This document shows, one piece after another, positions 32,398 through 40,692 of a stretch of DNA of 64,000 nt. The position numbers were made by a program, and so were the translations under genes. Positions within the stretch are counted from its first letter, which is position 1; each line of letters starts with the position of its first letter. The DNA lies in the NCBI RefSeq assembly GCF_042944905.1, contig NZ_CP168496.1:1116001-1180000 (forward strand), given 5' to 3'. The stretch comes from Psychrobacillus sp042944905 (lineage in GTDB: Bacteria; Bacillota; Bacilli; Bacillales_A; Planococcaceae). The notes beneath the pieces were generated by a model. It was not told the DNA's origin. It searched no databases and was given only the letters and a program-made list of their open reading frames with translations.

Positions 32398-33750
32398 ATG
32401 ATAAAAAATCGACTAAAAACAAAACTAAATTCTACGCCAGCCCAAGCGATTGTAACCTATTATTTTATTGCAATCGCAATCTCTGTGATACTACTTCGTT
32501 TACCGGGTGTTCATAAGCCTGGAGTTCACGTTAATTTTATCGACAGTTTATTTACGGCGGTAAGTGCTGTAAGTGTCACAGGATTATCATCGGTTAATAT
32601 ATCCGAAACATATAGTGTATTTGGATATTTTATGATCATACTCGTACTGCAATTAGGTGGTATTGGAATTATGGCTTTAGGAACTTTTGTTTGGTTAATT
32701 TCTGGTAAAAAGATTGGGCTTCGTGAACGTCAACTGATCATGGTCGATTATAACCAATCAAATTTATCTGGAGTAGTTAACTTAATTAAAGAAATCGTTA
32801 AAATATTATTGTTGATACAGGTAATTGGAGCATTATTATTAACCTTGTATTTTATCCAATATTACGATTCGTTCAAAGAAGCATTGACCCATGGTATTTT
32901 TACATCTGTATCTGCTACGACGAATGCGGGATTTGATATTACAGGAGATTCCTTAATTCCTTATCATCATGACTATTTTGTTCAAATTATTACTATTTTT
33001 CTCATTATTTTTGGAGCAATCGGGTTTCCTGTCCTAATAGAAGTAAAAGAATTTCTATCGAATAAGAATAAAAATTTTCGTTTTTCTCTATTTACAAGAC
33101 TTACGACCATTACTTATGCTATTCTTTTAGTTTTTGGCACCATCATGATATATTTACTTGAAATGTTCCATGCATTCAAAGGAATGCCTTGGCATGAAAA
33201 GTTCTTTACTGCTTTATTCCATTCCGTTTCTACACGGTCTGCAGGATTAACTACGATAGACGTTACGCAGTTTCATGAAGGTACAAATTTTTTAATGAGT
33301 GTGCTCATGTTCATCGGTGCATCCCCAAGTTCAGTAGGTGGAGGAATTAGGACGACGACATTTGCTATTGCCGTATTATTTCTAATAAACTTTTCGAGAG
33401 GAAAAGATAGTGTACAAATTTTCAATCGTGAGGTGCATTTAATCGACATATTTCGTGCCTTTGCAGTAATTATTTTAGCTTTTGCCATGGTATTTACTGC
33501 TACCATTTTATTATCAGTTACCGAAACTAATGTCCCAATTACCTCTTTAATCTTTGAAATAACATCAGCTTTTGGAACTTGTGGGATGTCTCTTGGAATA
33601 ACAGGGGAACTGTCCGACCTAGGGAAAGTGATTATTATGGTTCTAATGTTTATTGGGCGTGTAGGCTTGATTTCATTCTTATATTCAATAGGTGGAAAAA
33701 GTAATAAAACAAAATTCCACTATCCTAAAGAACGAGTTATTATTGGTTAA
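32398..33750 (+). CDS. Potassium channel subunit of the Trk/Ktr family (KtrB/KtrD-like)
   Basis: K+ translocating membrane subunit of 450 residues, with four M1-P-M2 repeats. Each P-loop carries a selectivity glycine: SAVSVTGLSS, SATTNAGFDI, STRSAGLTTI and TSAFGTCGMS. It works with a cytosolic RCK regulator (KtrA/KtrC), which is not encoded next to it; in B. subtilis KtrD is likewise encoded apart from ktrC. Assignment to KtrB or KtrD cannot be made from the sequence alone. The ATG follows GAAAGGAAA, with a strong terminator after the gene. Confidence 0.9.
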   Translation: MIKNRLKTKLNSTPAQAIVTYYFIAIAISVILLRLPGVHKPGVHVNFIDSLFTAVSAVSVTGLSSVNISETYSVFGYFMIILVLQLGGIGIMALGTFVWLISGKKIGLRERQLIMVDYNQSNLSGVVNLIKEIVKILLLIQVIGALLLTLYFIQYYDSFKEALTHGIFTSVSATTNAGFDITGDSLIPYHHDYFVQIITIFLIIFGAIGFPVLIEVKEFLSNKNKNFRFSLFTRLTTITYAILLVFGTIMIYLLEMFHAFKGMPWHEKFFTALFHSVSTRSAGLTTIDVTQFHEGTNFLMSVLMFIGASPSSVGGGIRTTTFAIAVLFLINFSRGKDSVQIFNREVHLIDIFRAFAVIILAFAMVFTATILLSVTETNVPITSLIFEITSAFGTCGMSLGITGELSDLGKVIIMVLMFIGRVGLISFLYSIGGKSNKTKFHYPKERVIIG

Positions 33751-33754
33751 AAGA

Positions 33755-33797
33755 AACCGAGCATTAGGTCCATAATTGGACCTAATGCTCGGTTTTA
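33755..33797 (+). terminator. Terminator of the Ktr gene
   Basis: AAACCGAGCATTAGGTCC and GGACCTAATGCTCGGTTT form an 18-bp perfect stem, followed by TA. Confidence 0.85.
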
Positions 33798-33889
33798 CTA
33801 ATATTAAACAGTTTTAACCTAATCCAAGGAATTAATCGCAATTTCTGCCATCAGAGAGCAACCACCATCGATACGAGAGCACTCTTCCC

Positions 33890-35626
33890 CTATTTCTCTA
33901 TAAAAGAAAAATGGGGAGCATTATTTATACCAAAAGTGGATAGCAAATAGCCTTCTTTTTCTTTAATGATTCCTTGCTTATAAGAATCTATGCAAAGTGA
34001 AATTGGTGTTATAAACGTTTGCTTATATAATTCACGTTCGTTCAATTGTAATTCAACAAATTCCGCACCCGCAATGGAGGGATTCATAACGAGTTGACTA
34101 TAAAGATTTGATTGCACTTCTTTGGTCATATCGTTTTCCCACCAAGGTTTACGTGGTTGGAACTTTTGTTTGGATAAATAATCTAGTTTCATCACACTTT
34201 GAATGATTGGTAACGAGAGGTTTTCAACACTCTCTAAGAAGGCATTCAATCTTGTATATAAATCTTCTAATTGATGTCCAATTTTCGACCAATTTCTTTC
34301 TTCCCAGAACGTTCCAAACTGTTGGAAAAAGTCGAAAGGTGTTTCAAATATTTGATCGAATAAATACTCCAGGGTACGATCCATTCGGTGTGCATTCCAA
34401 TACTTTTCTAGCACATCTTCCACTTGTTTGATTCGAAGAATATCATCAAAAGTTAAGACATTATTAGAGAATATTTCATATGGCGCTTGATCGACATAGA
34501 CATAACCATACTTTTCTGCTTCTACACGCAACCCAGTGCCTCTTAGTAGTTTCAAAAAACCAAGTTGTAATTCTTCTGGACGCATTTCAAATACTTCATT
34601 AAATGTTCTTCTGAAAGAATCATAGTCTTCTTCAGGTAAACCAGCAATCAAATCGAGATGTTGATCTATTTTTCCACCGCTTTTGACCATCGTCACAGTA
34701 CGTTTTAATTTCTCAAAGTTTTGTCTGCGTTTTACAAGTTCATTCGTCAAATCATTCGTAGATTGTACGCCGATTTCAAATCGGAAAAGACCTGCTGGAG
34801 CATTTTCATTCAAAAACTGAATTACTTCTGGACGCATAATATCAGCGGTTATTTCAAATTGAAAAACAACTCCAGGTTGATGTTCATCTATTAAAAATTG
34901 GAACATTTCCATTGCATAACTTCTGCTAATATTAAAGGTTCGATCGACAAACTTTATCGTTTTCGCCCCATTCGTCATTAAAAAACGAATGTCTTCTTTT
35001 ACTTTATCTCTATTGAAATATCTTACACCTACTTCAATAGAAGATAGACAAAATTGACAGGAGAATGGGCAACCACGGCTAGTTTCGATGTAAACTATAC
35101 GCTTAGAAAGGTTTGGAATATCCTCTTCAAAGCGATAAGGTGTTGGTGATTCTCTCAAATCTAATTTTGGTGGTAGCGTATTTAGAATAAATTTGTCGTC
35201 TTGTACATATGCTACTCCAGGAACATCTTTTAAGGATTGCTTATTATGTAAGAAGTTTAATAACTCCTTAAAAGAATGTTCTCCTTCTCCTACGACAATA
35301 TAATCTATTTCTTTCACTTGTCTTAACCAGACATTTGTATCATAAGAGACTTCTGGTCCTCCTAAAATAATTGTTATGGATGGATCTACGGTCTTTAAAA
35401 TTTTAATAACCTTTATCGTTTCTTCTATGTTCCAAATGTAACAACTAAACCCTACTATTTCAGGTTTTTTCTGATAGAGGTCTGCAACAATGTTGAAAGT
35501 GGGGTCTTTTATTGTATATTCAGTGATGAGGGGGGAATATTCTGGTTCAGCATATGCCTTTAGACAGCGTAAGGCCAAATTTGTATGTATGAACTTTGCA
35601 TTTAGTGTTGTTAGTATTATATTCAT
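33890..35626 (-). CDS. Cobalamin-binding radical SAM protein (DUF4080 type)
   Basis: B12-dependent radical SAM protein of 578 residues. An N-terminal cobalamin-binding Rossmann domain (about 1-140) precedes the radical SAM barrel with the CxxxCxxC cluster ligands C186, C190 and C193 (SRGCPFSCQFC). A C-terminal extension of about 200 residues corresponds to DUF4080. The substrate is unknown; many B12-radical SAM enzymes methylate unactivated carbons. I start at ATG 35626, with AAGGAG upstream and the typical MNIILTTLNAKFIHTNLALR opening, not at the longer frame from 35683. It stands alone. Confidence 0.88.
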   Translation of the reverse strand: MNIILTTLNAKFIHTNLALRCLKAYAEPEYSPLITEYTIKDPTFNIVADLYQKKPEIVGFSCYIWNIEETIKVIKILKTVDPSITIILGGPEVSYDTNVWLRQVKEIDYIVVGEGEHSFKELLNFLHNKQSLKDVPGVAYVQDDKFILNTLPPKLDLRESPTPYRFEEDIPNLSKRIVYIETSRGCPFSCQFCLSSIEVGVRYFNRDKVKEDIRFLMTNGAKTIKFVDRTFNISRSYAMEMFQFLIDEHQPGVVFQFEITADIMRPEVIQFLNENAPAGLFRFEIGVQSTNDLTNELVKRRQNFEKLKRTVTMVKSGGKIDQHLDLIAGLPEEDYDSFRRTFNEVFEMRPEELQLGFLKLLRGTGLRVEAEKYGYVYVDQAPYEIFSNNVLTFDDILRIKQVEDVLEKYWNAHRMDRTLEYLFDQIFETPFDFFQQFGTFWEERNWSKIGHQLEDLYTRLNAFLESVENLSLPIIQSVMKLDYLSKQKFQPRKPWWENDMTKEVQSNLYSQLVMNPSIAGAEFVELQLNERELYKQTFITPISLCIDSYKQGIIKEKEGYLLSTFGINNAPHFSFIEK

Positions 35627-35831
35627 TTTTAAAACTCCTTTTTTACGTATATATATTGTATCAAGGAATAGAGGTGTCGACAATATAGGAAGAAAGAATC
35701 ATTTCAATATCAAAATAGATGTGGAATAATCAGAATTAACAAACATTTCGATTAGTTATTGGAATATTTTCTCTTTTATTGGGTTATTTATTAAGCTCTA
35801 TTCATTTTATGTCTCTTTATGGAGATGTTTT

Positions 35832-36947
35832 TTGAAATGCAAGGAGAGGTTGGGTGATGTTGTGCTAACTGAGTACAAGTATAAGAAAAAGTTTGAACAT
35901 ATTTTTCAATTTTATTCATCTGGGCTTATTTTCATCAATGAAAAAGGGGGAATTTTAGAAGTTAATTCTAAAATAGAAGAAATCTTTCAAACTAACCGAA
36001 ATGAACTATGTGGTATGAATGCTTTGCAGCTTCTAGAGAGGTTAAACGAAAGCTTTGAGAATAAAAAAGCTTTTATAGAAACTGTACTTAGGGATGGAAA
36101 TGCCGAACTATTTAGTGAGTTACAAAATAGCTTAGGTGAACTAAAATATATACGAATCAGGGTATCAAAACAGAAAGATACTAAACTATACCTAACTGAA
36201 ATACACGATGAATCTGAAAAGATGAGTATGAAAAAGCGATTAGATCACACAGAATCACTTAGCACGTTGGGACAATTAGCGGCGAGTATTGCGCATGAAA
36301 TTAGAAATCCAATGACATCCTTAAAAGGTTTTACCCAGTTACTATACAAAACAGCAAATGAGGATGGTAAAAGATACTTAACAGTGATTAATGATGAAAT
36401 AAAACGAATGGAAGAAATACTAACAGAATTTTTAGAAGTTTCGAAGCCGACTAATAATAAATTTTGTTATTTTGAAGTGAAGGGCTTGATTGAAGAAGTG
36501 GTAAATTTCATGACTCCCCAGGCAATAATGAACAACATAAATCAGATAGTAAATTTTAGGCTTGATGTAAATCGTAAAATTTTAGGTGATCGAAACCTAT
36601 TGAAACAAGTTTTTATAAATACGATAAAAAATGCGATTGAAGCAATGCCAATGGGTGGAAACATTATTGTAAATGTTATGGAGGATAGAGAACATACAGA
36701 TAATAAGTTCATATGTATTTCAATTGAAGATCAAGGTTATGGCATAGAAGAAAAGAATTTAGAAAAGATATTTGATCCTTTCTTTTCAACAAAAAACGGC
36801 GGGACAGGTCTTGGATTACCACATATTTATAAAGTAATTGAATCGCATGGTGGAACAATCGTTGTGGATAGTTCCGTTGGAAAAGGAACCATATTTAAAT
36901 TAATACTACCTAGTAAAGTGGAAAGTAAGCCTATTTTGACAATATGA
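35832..36947 (+). CDS. PAS-containing sensor histidine kinase, sporulation kinase type
   Basis: Soluble histidine kinase of 371 residues. A PAS domain (about 20-125) is followed by the dimerisation/phosphoacceptor helix with H155 in SIAHEIRNPMTSLKGF, then the ATPase domain with NAIEAMP (N box), DQGYGIE (G1) and GTGLGLPHIYKVIESHGG (G2). No response regulator is adjacent, as in the orphan kinases KinA-KinE that feed the Spo0A phosphorelay. In B. subtilis kinE lies upstream of the mhqR region, which fits. The TTG at 35832 is preceded by GGAG at good spacing; GTG 35862 is an alternative. Confidence 0.8.
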   Translation: MKCKERLGDVVLTEYKYKKKFEHIFQFYSSGLIFINEKGGILEVNSKIEEIFQTNRNELCGMNALQLLERLNESFENKKAFIETVLRDGNAELFSELQNSLGELKYIRIRVSKQKDTKLYLTEIHDESEKMSMKKRLDHTESLSTLGQLAASIAHEIRNPMTSLKGFTQLLYKTANEDGKRYLTVINDEIKRMEEILTEFLEVSKPTNNKFCYFEVKGLIEEVVNFMTPQAIMNNINQIVNFRLDVNRKILGDRNLLKQVFINTIKNAIEAMPMGGNIIVNVMEDREHTDNKFICISIEDQGYGIEEKNLEKIFDPFFSTKNGGTGLGLPHIYKVIESHGGTIVVDSSVGKGTIFKLILPSKVESKPILTI

Positions 36948-36965
36948 ATGTTAGACCTTTATAAT
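36936..36965 (+). promoter_or_regulatory. Consensus sigma-A promoter of mhqR
   Basis: TTGACA (36936-36941), 18-base spacer, TATAAT (36960-36965). It straddles the stop codon of the kinase gene, so mhqR can be expressed on its own. Both hexamers match the consensus exactly. Confidence 0.8.
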
Positions 36966-37004
36966 AGTAGTTAATGTATTTATATATAGGTGAGGATGAC
37001 CATA

Positions 37005-37457
37005 ATGTCAAATGATCAATCGAACAGTAACAGTGCGTTAAAGTTATTTGTTGTATTATCACGTGCTCATAAAGTAATTCACGAGAGTACAAATTATTTT
37101 TTTCAAAAAAACGGACTAAATCCTACAGAATTTGCAGTTTTAGAACTTTTATATCATAAAGGAAAACAACCGCTTCAACAGATTGGCAATAAAATCTTAT
37201 TGGCGAGTGGCTCTATTACCTATGTTGTAGACAAGTTAGAGGGTAGAGGTTATATTAGTAGAGTTTCAAGCGACACCGATCGACGTGTCACTTTTGCAGA
37301 AATCACTCCAGCTGGTAATGCTTTTATGGACGAACTTTTTCCAAGACATGAGGCTCAGTTGATAGAGCTAATGAGCGAATTGACCAATGAAGAAAAGCAA
37401 ATAGTAATTGAACTAGTGAAGAAACTCGGGTTATCTATAAAAAATCTTTCTAGTTAA
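37005..37457 (+). CDS. mhqR: MarR-family regulator MhqR (YkvE)
   Basis: Winged helix-turn-helix repressor of 150 residues. In B. subtilis MhqR represses genes for quinone and catechol detoxification. The MhqR-specific sequence KLFVVLSRAHK, then GLNPTEFAVLELLYHKGKQPL and ILLASGSITYVVDKLEGRGY (recognition helix and wing), is readable. The ATG at 37005 follows AGGTGAGG at 9 bases; the longer frame from 36990 overlaps that site. Its usual targets (mhqA, mhqNOP, mhqED) are not in the window. Confidence 0.87.
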   Translation: MSNDQSNSNSALKLFVVLSRAHKVIHESTNYFFQKNGLNPTEFAVLELLYHKGKQPLQQIGNKILLASGSITYVVDKLEGRGYISRVSSDTDRRVTFAEITPAGNAFMDELFPRHEAQLIELMSELTNEEKQIVIELVKKLGLSIKNLSS

Positions 37458-37462
37458 TAAAA

Positions 37463-37506
37463 ACAAGCTTCTAACGCTGTCCATGTGTTATAAGCTTTTT
37501 TTTATT
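37463..37506 (+). terminator. Terminator of mhqR
   Basis: AAGCTTCTAAC and GTTATAAGCTT pair around a short loop, with a run of T after the stem. Confidence 0.75.
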
Positions 37507-37514
37507 CTTTTTTT

Positions 37515-37630
37515 CTTTACACAAACCAAGAGCGCGACGGACAAACATCCGCCACAAGATTACCGGAAAAAGAGGACCTTAAGATAGGATGCTCTTAAAG
37601 GCCGTATGCATTTTTCTTAAAGAATTAAAA
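37515..37630 (+). repeat. Dispersed repeat, family B, copy 2 (shortened)
   Basis: GCGACGGACAAACATCCGCCACAAGATTACCGGAAAAAGAGGA-type sequence equals the left part of copy 3, after which the hairpin and TTTCGTCC block are missing. The end TTTTTCTTAAAGAATTAAAAAA resembles the end of copy 1. It looks like an internal-deletion derivative. Confidence 0.65.
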
Positions 37631-37690
37631 AAGTTTATGGATTATCATCCTTGTAAACCAGAGTTCATAGTACTTTAAAGAATTAAATGA

Positions 37691-37888
37691 TCCCGTGGGT
37701 TTCCGTTTCAGGTGGACGCGTTCCGCGGGGTGAGAGATGAGCCATCACCGCCGCATACGCGTCGTTTGTGATGTTTCATCTGTCTCCGAGGAACGAAGGC
37801 TAAGAGCGCCACATCGTGTGGCAACGCCTTCGTGACCAACATCCTGTTGGCCTCCGTCTGGAGTCGCCACCTTTCACTACAATCCATT
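37691..37888 (+). repeat. GC-rich dispersed repeat, family A, copy 3 (expanded)
   Basis: Landmarks TCCGTTTCAGG, GGACGCGTTCCGCGGGG, GAGAGATGAGCCATCACC, TTTCATCTGTCTCC, GGAGTCGCCACC and CAATCCA are present. Between TCTGTCTCC and GGAGTCGCC it carries an extra block with three hairpins: CGAAGGC/GCCTTCG (37794-37832) enclosing GCCACATCGTGTGGC (37808-37822), then CCAACATCCTGTTGG (37836-37850). Confidence 0.75.
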
Positions 37889-38223
37889 AAGTGAGTAGTA
37901 CCTAACAAGAAGATTTTGCCCATCTATGGCTAAGTGGATAGAATTAGTGTTCATAGGATTTACAAGTCATTTATCTTACTCAGCAATTATAGCGGAAATA
38001 AGGTGGTATTTCTAAGTTATTCTTCTTAAAAGGACTGGGCGTCTTTTTGCTCGGTTTTTCATAGAAGAAAGTATATAAAATATATATACTAGGAATCCAG
38101 TATTCACAACGATTTGAAGTACTTTTTTATGGTGGCTACCTTAAGCAGGATTTCCTATATGTTTTTACTTTTATCGTACATAGTATTTATGAAGCAGTGG
38201 GTAGATGATTAGCATTAGTGGAA

Positions 38224-38303
38224 ACTGAAAAAATAAATAGCATCCATTAATAAAGAAGCGCTGAGCGGATGAAATTGCATCTTCGTCCGCTTTTAAAAGA
38301 ATA
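38224..38303 (-). repeat. Dispersed repeat, family C, copy 2
   Basis: Inverted copy of 18475-18550: on the minus strand TATTCTTTTAAAAGCGGACG, AAGATGCAATTTCATCCG and CTCAGCGCTTCTTTATTAAT. Confidence 0.7.
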
Positions 38304-38347
38304 GGAAGGTATCTATTCTCTCATTAACCAAACTTAATACACCATGT

Positions 38348-38527
38348 CTCTACATAATTCAAGAGGGCGACGAATAAATATCCGCCACAAGATTACCGGA
38401 AAAAGAGGAGTTGGAAGTGACGTAGTCACTTCCAACTCCTCTAAATCTATCGATAATAGTGTGACCAATGTTTCGTCCAAAGCACTCAGGAAATGCTGAA
38501 GATAAGATGTTAAATGCCGTTTACGCT
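38348..38527 (+). repeat. Dispersed repeat, family B, copy 3
   Basis: Full-length copy with a perfect 17-bp hairpin (38405-38441, arms GAGGAGTTGGAAGTGAC and GTCACTTCCAACTCCTC, loop GTA). The flanks match copy 1 (CACAAGATT, ATAATAGTGT, TTTCGTCCAAAGCAC). It abuts the stop codon of the minus-strand lipoprotein gene, for which the hairpin may act as terminator. Confidence 0.7.
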
Positions 38528-39121
38528 TTACTTAATTGTTTCAGCCATTTTAACAAATTGTTCGAATGCTGGATTATCTTCTGTATCAAAAATAGTAAGT
38601 TTCACGATTAAACCATCTCTTTCAAATGTAAAACCTGAAACCTTTCCTTCTGGTGTATCTATTTGAAATCCTTTTGTTTCTTTAAGAGAGTCATTAATAG
38701 GAAGTTGATTTTCATCTGTAATTTCTACTAATTTTTCATTTTCATTGGAAGCTTTAAGTGTTTCTACTAAATTATTAGTAATCTCATTTAAATCGACCTC
38801 ACTAGCGTCGAATGTTTCTATTCTCATAGATTGTGCGTCGTTTTTGGTATTAAAAAGTATATCTTTGTTTGGCTCTTCTCCAGTTAATTCAAAACCATTT
38901 ATCACTGTAATGGAATAGTTTTGGCTTTCACTTTTTGTAATTGTCCCTTCAAGTTCTTGTTCGGGTTTAGTAGTACTTCCGGCAGCTTCTGTTTGTTCTG
39001 CACTCTTCGTTTCAGTGTCAGGTTGATCGGCTTTTTCAATTCCCTCTGTTGTTCCACATGCAGCGAGTAACATAGTAAGTAATGCAATGGAAAGTAATGA
39101 GTTTATTTTTTTCAAAGTCAT
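38528..39121 (-). CDS. Hypothetical lipoprotein
   Basis: Secreted lipoprotein of 197 residues. The signal peptide MTLKKINSLLSIALLTMLLA ends in the lipobox LLAAC with the lipidated Cys at residue 22. A Thr/Glu/Ser-rich linker (about 23-60) leads to a globular domain (about 63-197) with alternating strands such as NYSITVINGFELTGEEPNKD and GLIVKLTIFDTEDN. I do not recognise a family. The ATG follows AAAAAGGAG. It appears monocistronic. Confidence 0.75.
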   Translation of the reverse strand: MTLKKINSLLSIALLTMLLAACGTTEGIEKADQPDTETKSAEQTEAAGSTTKPEQELEGTITKSESQNYSITVINGFELTGEEPNKDILFNTKNDAQSMRIETFDASEVDLNEITNNLVETLKASNENEKLVEITDENQLPINDSLKETKGFQIDTPEGKVSGFTFERDGLIVKLTIFDTEDNPAFEQFVKMAETIK

Positions 39122-39222
39122 TCAGCTCCTTTTTATTGATATAAAAGTATAACTGTTCTAATTAGTGTTTGTCTAGCGCTTACACTTTTCTAAATGGACG
39201 TGAAATGTGGATAAATGTTTCA

Positions 39223-39831
39223 TTAAAGTGGAAATACTAAAAATAGTAGTACTAACATGGTTATATGTGCAAATATGATAAGTTGCATACTTTTTTTCCA
39301 CTCGTACAAATAGCCTAAAATAATTCCTACAACGAAAGAGCCGAGTACCCCTAACCAAAAACCACTGAAAACCAAGGATAGACTAAACAATGCCGCGCTA
39401 AGAACAACCGAATAAAAAGGTTTAAACCAGCGCTTTAATTGTTGCTGGATATAGCCTCGCCAAAATAATTCTTCTCCTGGTGCAATAAGAACTAAAAGGA
39501 TCAAATACTGCGAAATAGAAGAGGGAGCAAATTTCGTGATAAAGTGATCAATACTTGTTGTTGAAGCTATAGGCAATATATGGATTATTTTGTAACCGAA
39601 TGCTATAATAGCATATAAAAGCATTCCAAAGCTAATACCTAAAAGAATATATCGTATTGTTTTGACCTCATCTTTAATTTTAGTATAAAAATAAGCAAAT
39701 GACATGAGAAAAAGGATCGTAAAAGTGTAGAAATACCAAAATACTTTCTCATTGGAAAATGATATATATGTGAATGAATAAGCACAAATCAAAGAAAGTA
39801 ATAATCTAGCTAATGGTATTTGACGGTTCAT
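39223..39831 (-). CDS. CPBP-family intramembrane metalloprotease
   Basis: Polytopic membrane protein of about 202 residues with six or so hydrophobic segments. The CPBP/Abi motif EExxxR reads E120-E121-LFW-R125 (APGEELFWRGYI), and a late His (FAHITML) may complete the metal site. These proteins are glutamic-type or metal-dependent intramembrane proteases of mostly unknown substrate. Start choice is uncertain: ATG 39831 has AGGA 11 bases upstream, whereas ATG 39843 overlaps that site. It lies downstream of ykvS on the same strand. Confidence 0.78.
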   Translation of the reverse strand: MNRQIPLARLLLSLICAYSFTYISFSNEKVFWYFYTFTILFLMSFAYFYTKIKDEVKTIRYILLGISFGMLLYAIIAFGYKIIHILPIASTTSIDHFITKFAPSSISQYLILLVLIAPGEELFWRGYIQQQLKRWFKPFYSVVLSAALFSLSLVFSGFWLGVLGSFVVGIILGYLYEWKKSMQLIIFAHITMLVLLFLVFPL

Positions 39832-39896
39832 AAAAAAGCACATCCTAACAATTATTTAAAATACCGTTCTTCTTTGAAAGAGGAACGGTAAGACGT

Positions 39897-40085
39897 TTAA
39901 TCTTCATTGCTATACAATATTTTATAACGTTTATGATTTACAACAGTCTTTTCTTCTATTTCAAGTTCATCAAAGTTCTCCATAAATGTTAAATTAACTA
40001 TAACGGAGTTTTCGTTAACTTTTTCAACAATACCTTGAAGACCATCTCTAAACTCTATAATATTACCAACTTCTGCAACTTTCAC
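39897..40085 (-). CDS. ykvS: DUF2187 family protein YkvS
   Basis: Small protein of 62 residues with an SH3-like beta-barrel pattern (GNIIEFRDGLQGIVEKVNENSVIV in outline), matching YkvS/DUF2187. Function is unknown. The start is GTG 40085, 8 bases after GGGGAGGG. Its position fits the ykv block of B. subtilis. Confidence 0.8.
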   Translation of the reverse strand: MKVAEVGNIIEFRDGLQGIVEKVNENSVIVNLTFMENFDELEIEEKTVVNHKRYKILYSNED

Positions 40086-40211
40086 AGACTGTCCCTCCCC
40101 TTTTTAGAACTTATTAAATTACAGTTTGCCCTAAAAAAAGGTATACGTAAAGTATTTTGGTCAAAAGTTTAAAAGTTATACATCATTCGAAAAAAGAAAG
40201 GAATGATAGAA

Positions 40212-40400
40212 ATGAAAAAATTTGAAGAGATGTTGGATCACCTTAAAAGTGGAGATATCCAAACATTAGAAATTTCGAAAGACGATTTCCTTGCATTTCG
40301 TGAAGTGTTGATCAAAAGAGAGGACTTTAAGCATTTTTCGGGGAATGCAATGCAAGGTGCTCAAGTTGTATTTACTTATTTACAAGTTCCAAGAAGTTAA
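40212..40400 (+). CDS. Small hypothetical protein, 62 aa
   Basis: Protein of 62 residues: MKKFEEMLDHLKSG opening, an acidic helix FLAFREVLIKREDFKHF and the end GAQVVFTYLQVPRS. It is soluble with no known domain, and I do not recognise the family. I start at ATG 40212 since AAAGG lies 9-11 bases before it, while the ATG at 40203 is too close. Confidence 0.7.
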   Translation: MKKFEEMLDHLKSGDIQTLEISKDDFLAFREVLIKREDFKHFSGNAMQGAQVVFTYLQVPRS

Positions 40401-40494
40401 ACTGTCATTAATTGTCGAGAAGTTCTCGGTTTTAAAACTTCCAACAAAAGGTATACTGAAAAGAATGTATATATTGTTAAAGGGGTGATTCTAT

Positions 40495-40671
40495 ATGTTA
40501 GAATCTATTTTGAAGCGAGTAGAATATACGAGAGAGAAAATGATACAGTCTGCTACTGAAAAGGGTGTATCCAATCTAGAAACTATTCGTTTAAGTGAAG
40601 AGTTAGATCAGCTTTTAAATGAGTTCCAATATTTAGAGAATAGTGTATTGAATGTAGTAAAAGTAGACTAG
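40495..40671 (+). CDS. Spo0E-family aspartyl-phosphate phosphatase
   Basis: Small two-helix protein of 58 residues. Spo0E-type phosphatases dephosphorylate Spo0A~P and delay sporulation. The family signature SxELD is exact (S34-E35-E36-L37-D38 in RLSEELDQLLNEF), and the length is normal. The ATG follows AAAGGGGTG. It lies 21 bases before the MoxR gene, with which it might be cotranscribed. It opposes the kinase encoded at 35832 if that kinase acts in the phosphorelay. Confidence 0.85.
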   Translation: MLESILKRVEYTREKMIQSATEKGVSNLETIRLSEELDQLLNEFQYLENSVLNVVKVD

Positions 40672-40692
40672 CATATAGGGGGAGAATTATAT

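Larger units (their letters stand above)
37631..38527. other. Repeat-rich gap without genes
   Basis: About 900 bases with no credible gene. It contains family A copy 3 (37691-37888), family C copy 2 (38224-38303) and family B copy 3 (38348-38527), with family B copy 2 just before it. Between 37889 and 38223 I see only AT-rich sequence. Confidence 0.65.

Noticed and set aside
37708..37923. Open frame of 71 residues over family A copy 3
   Set aside because: Lies across the hairpin-rich repeat on the minus strand and has no translation signals.
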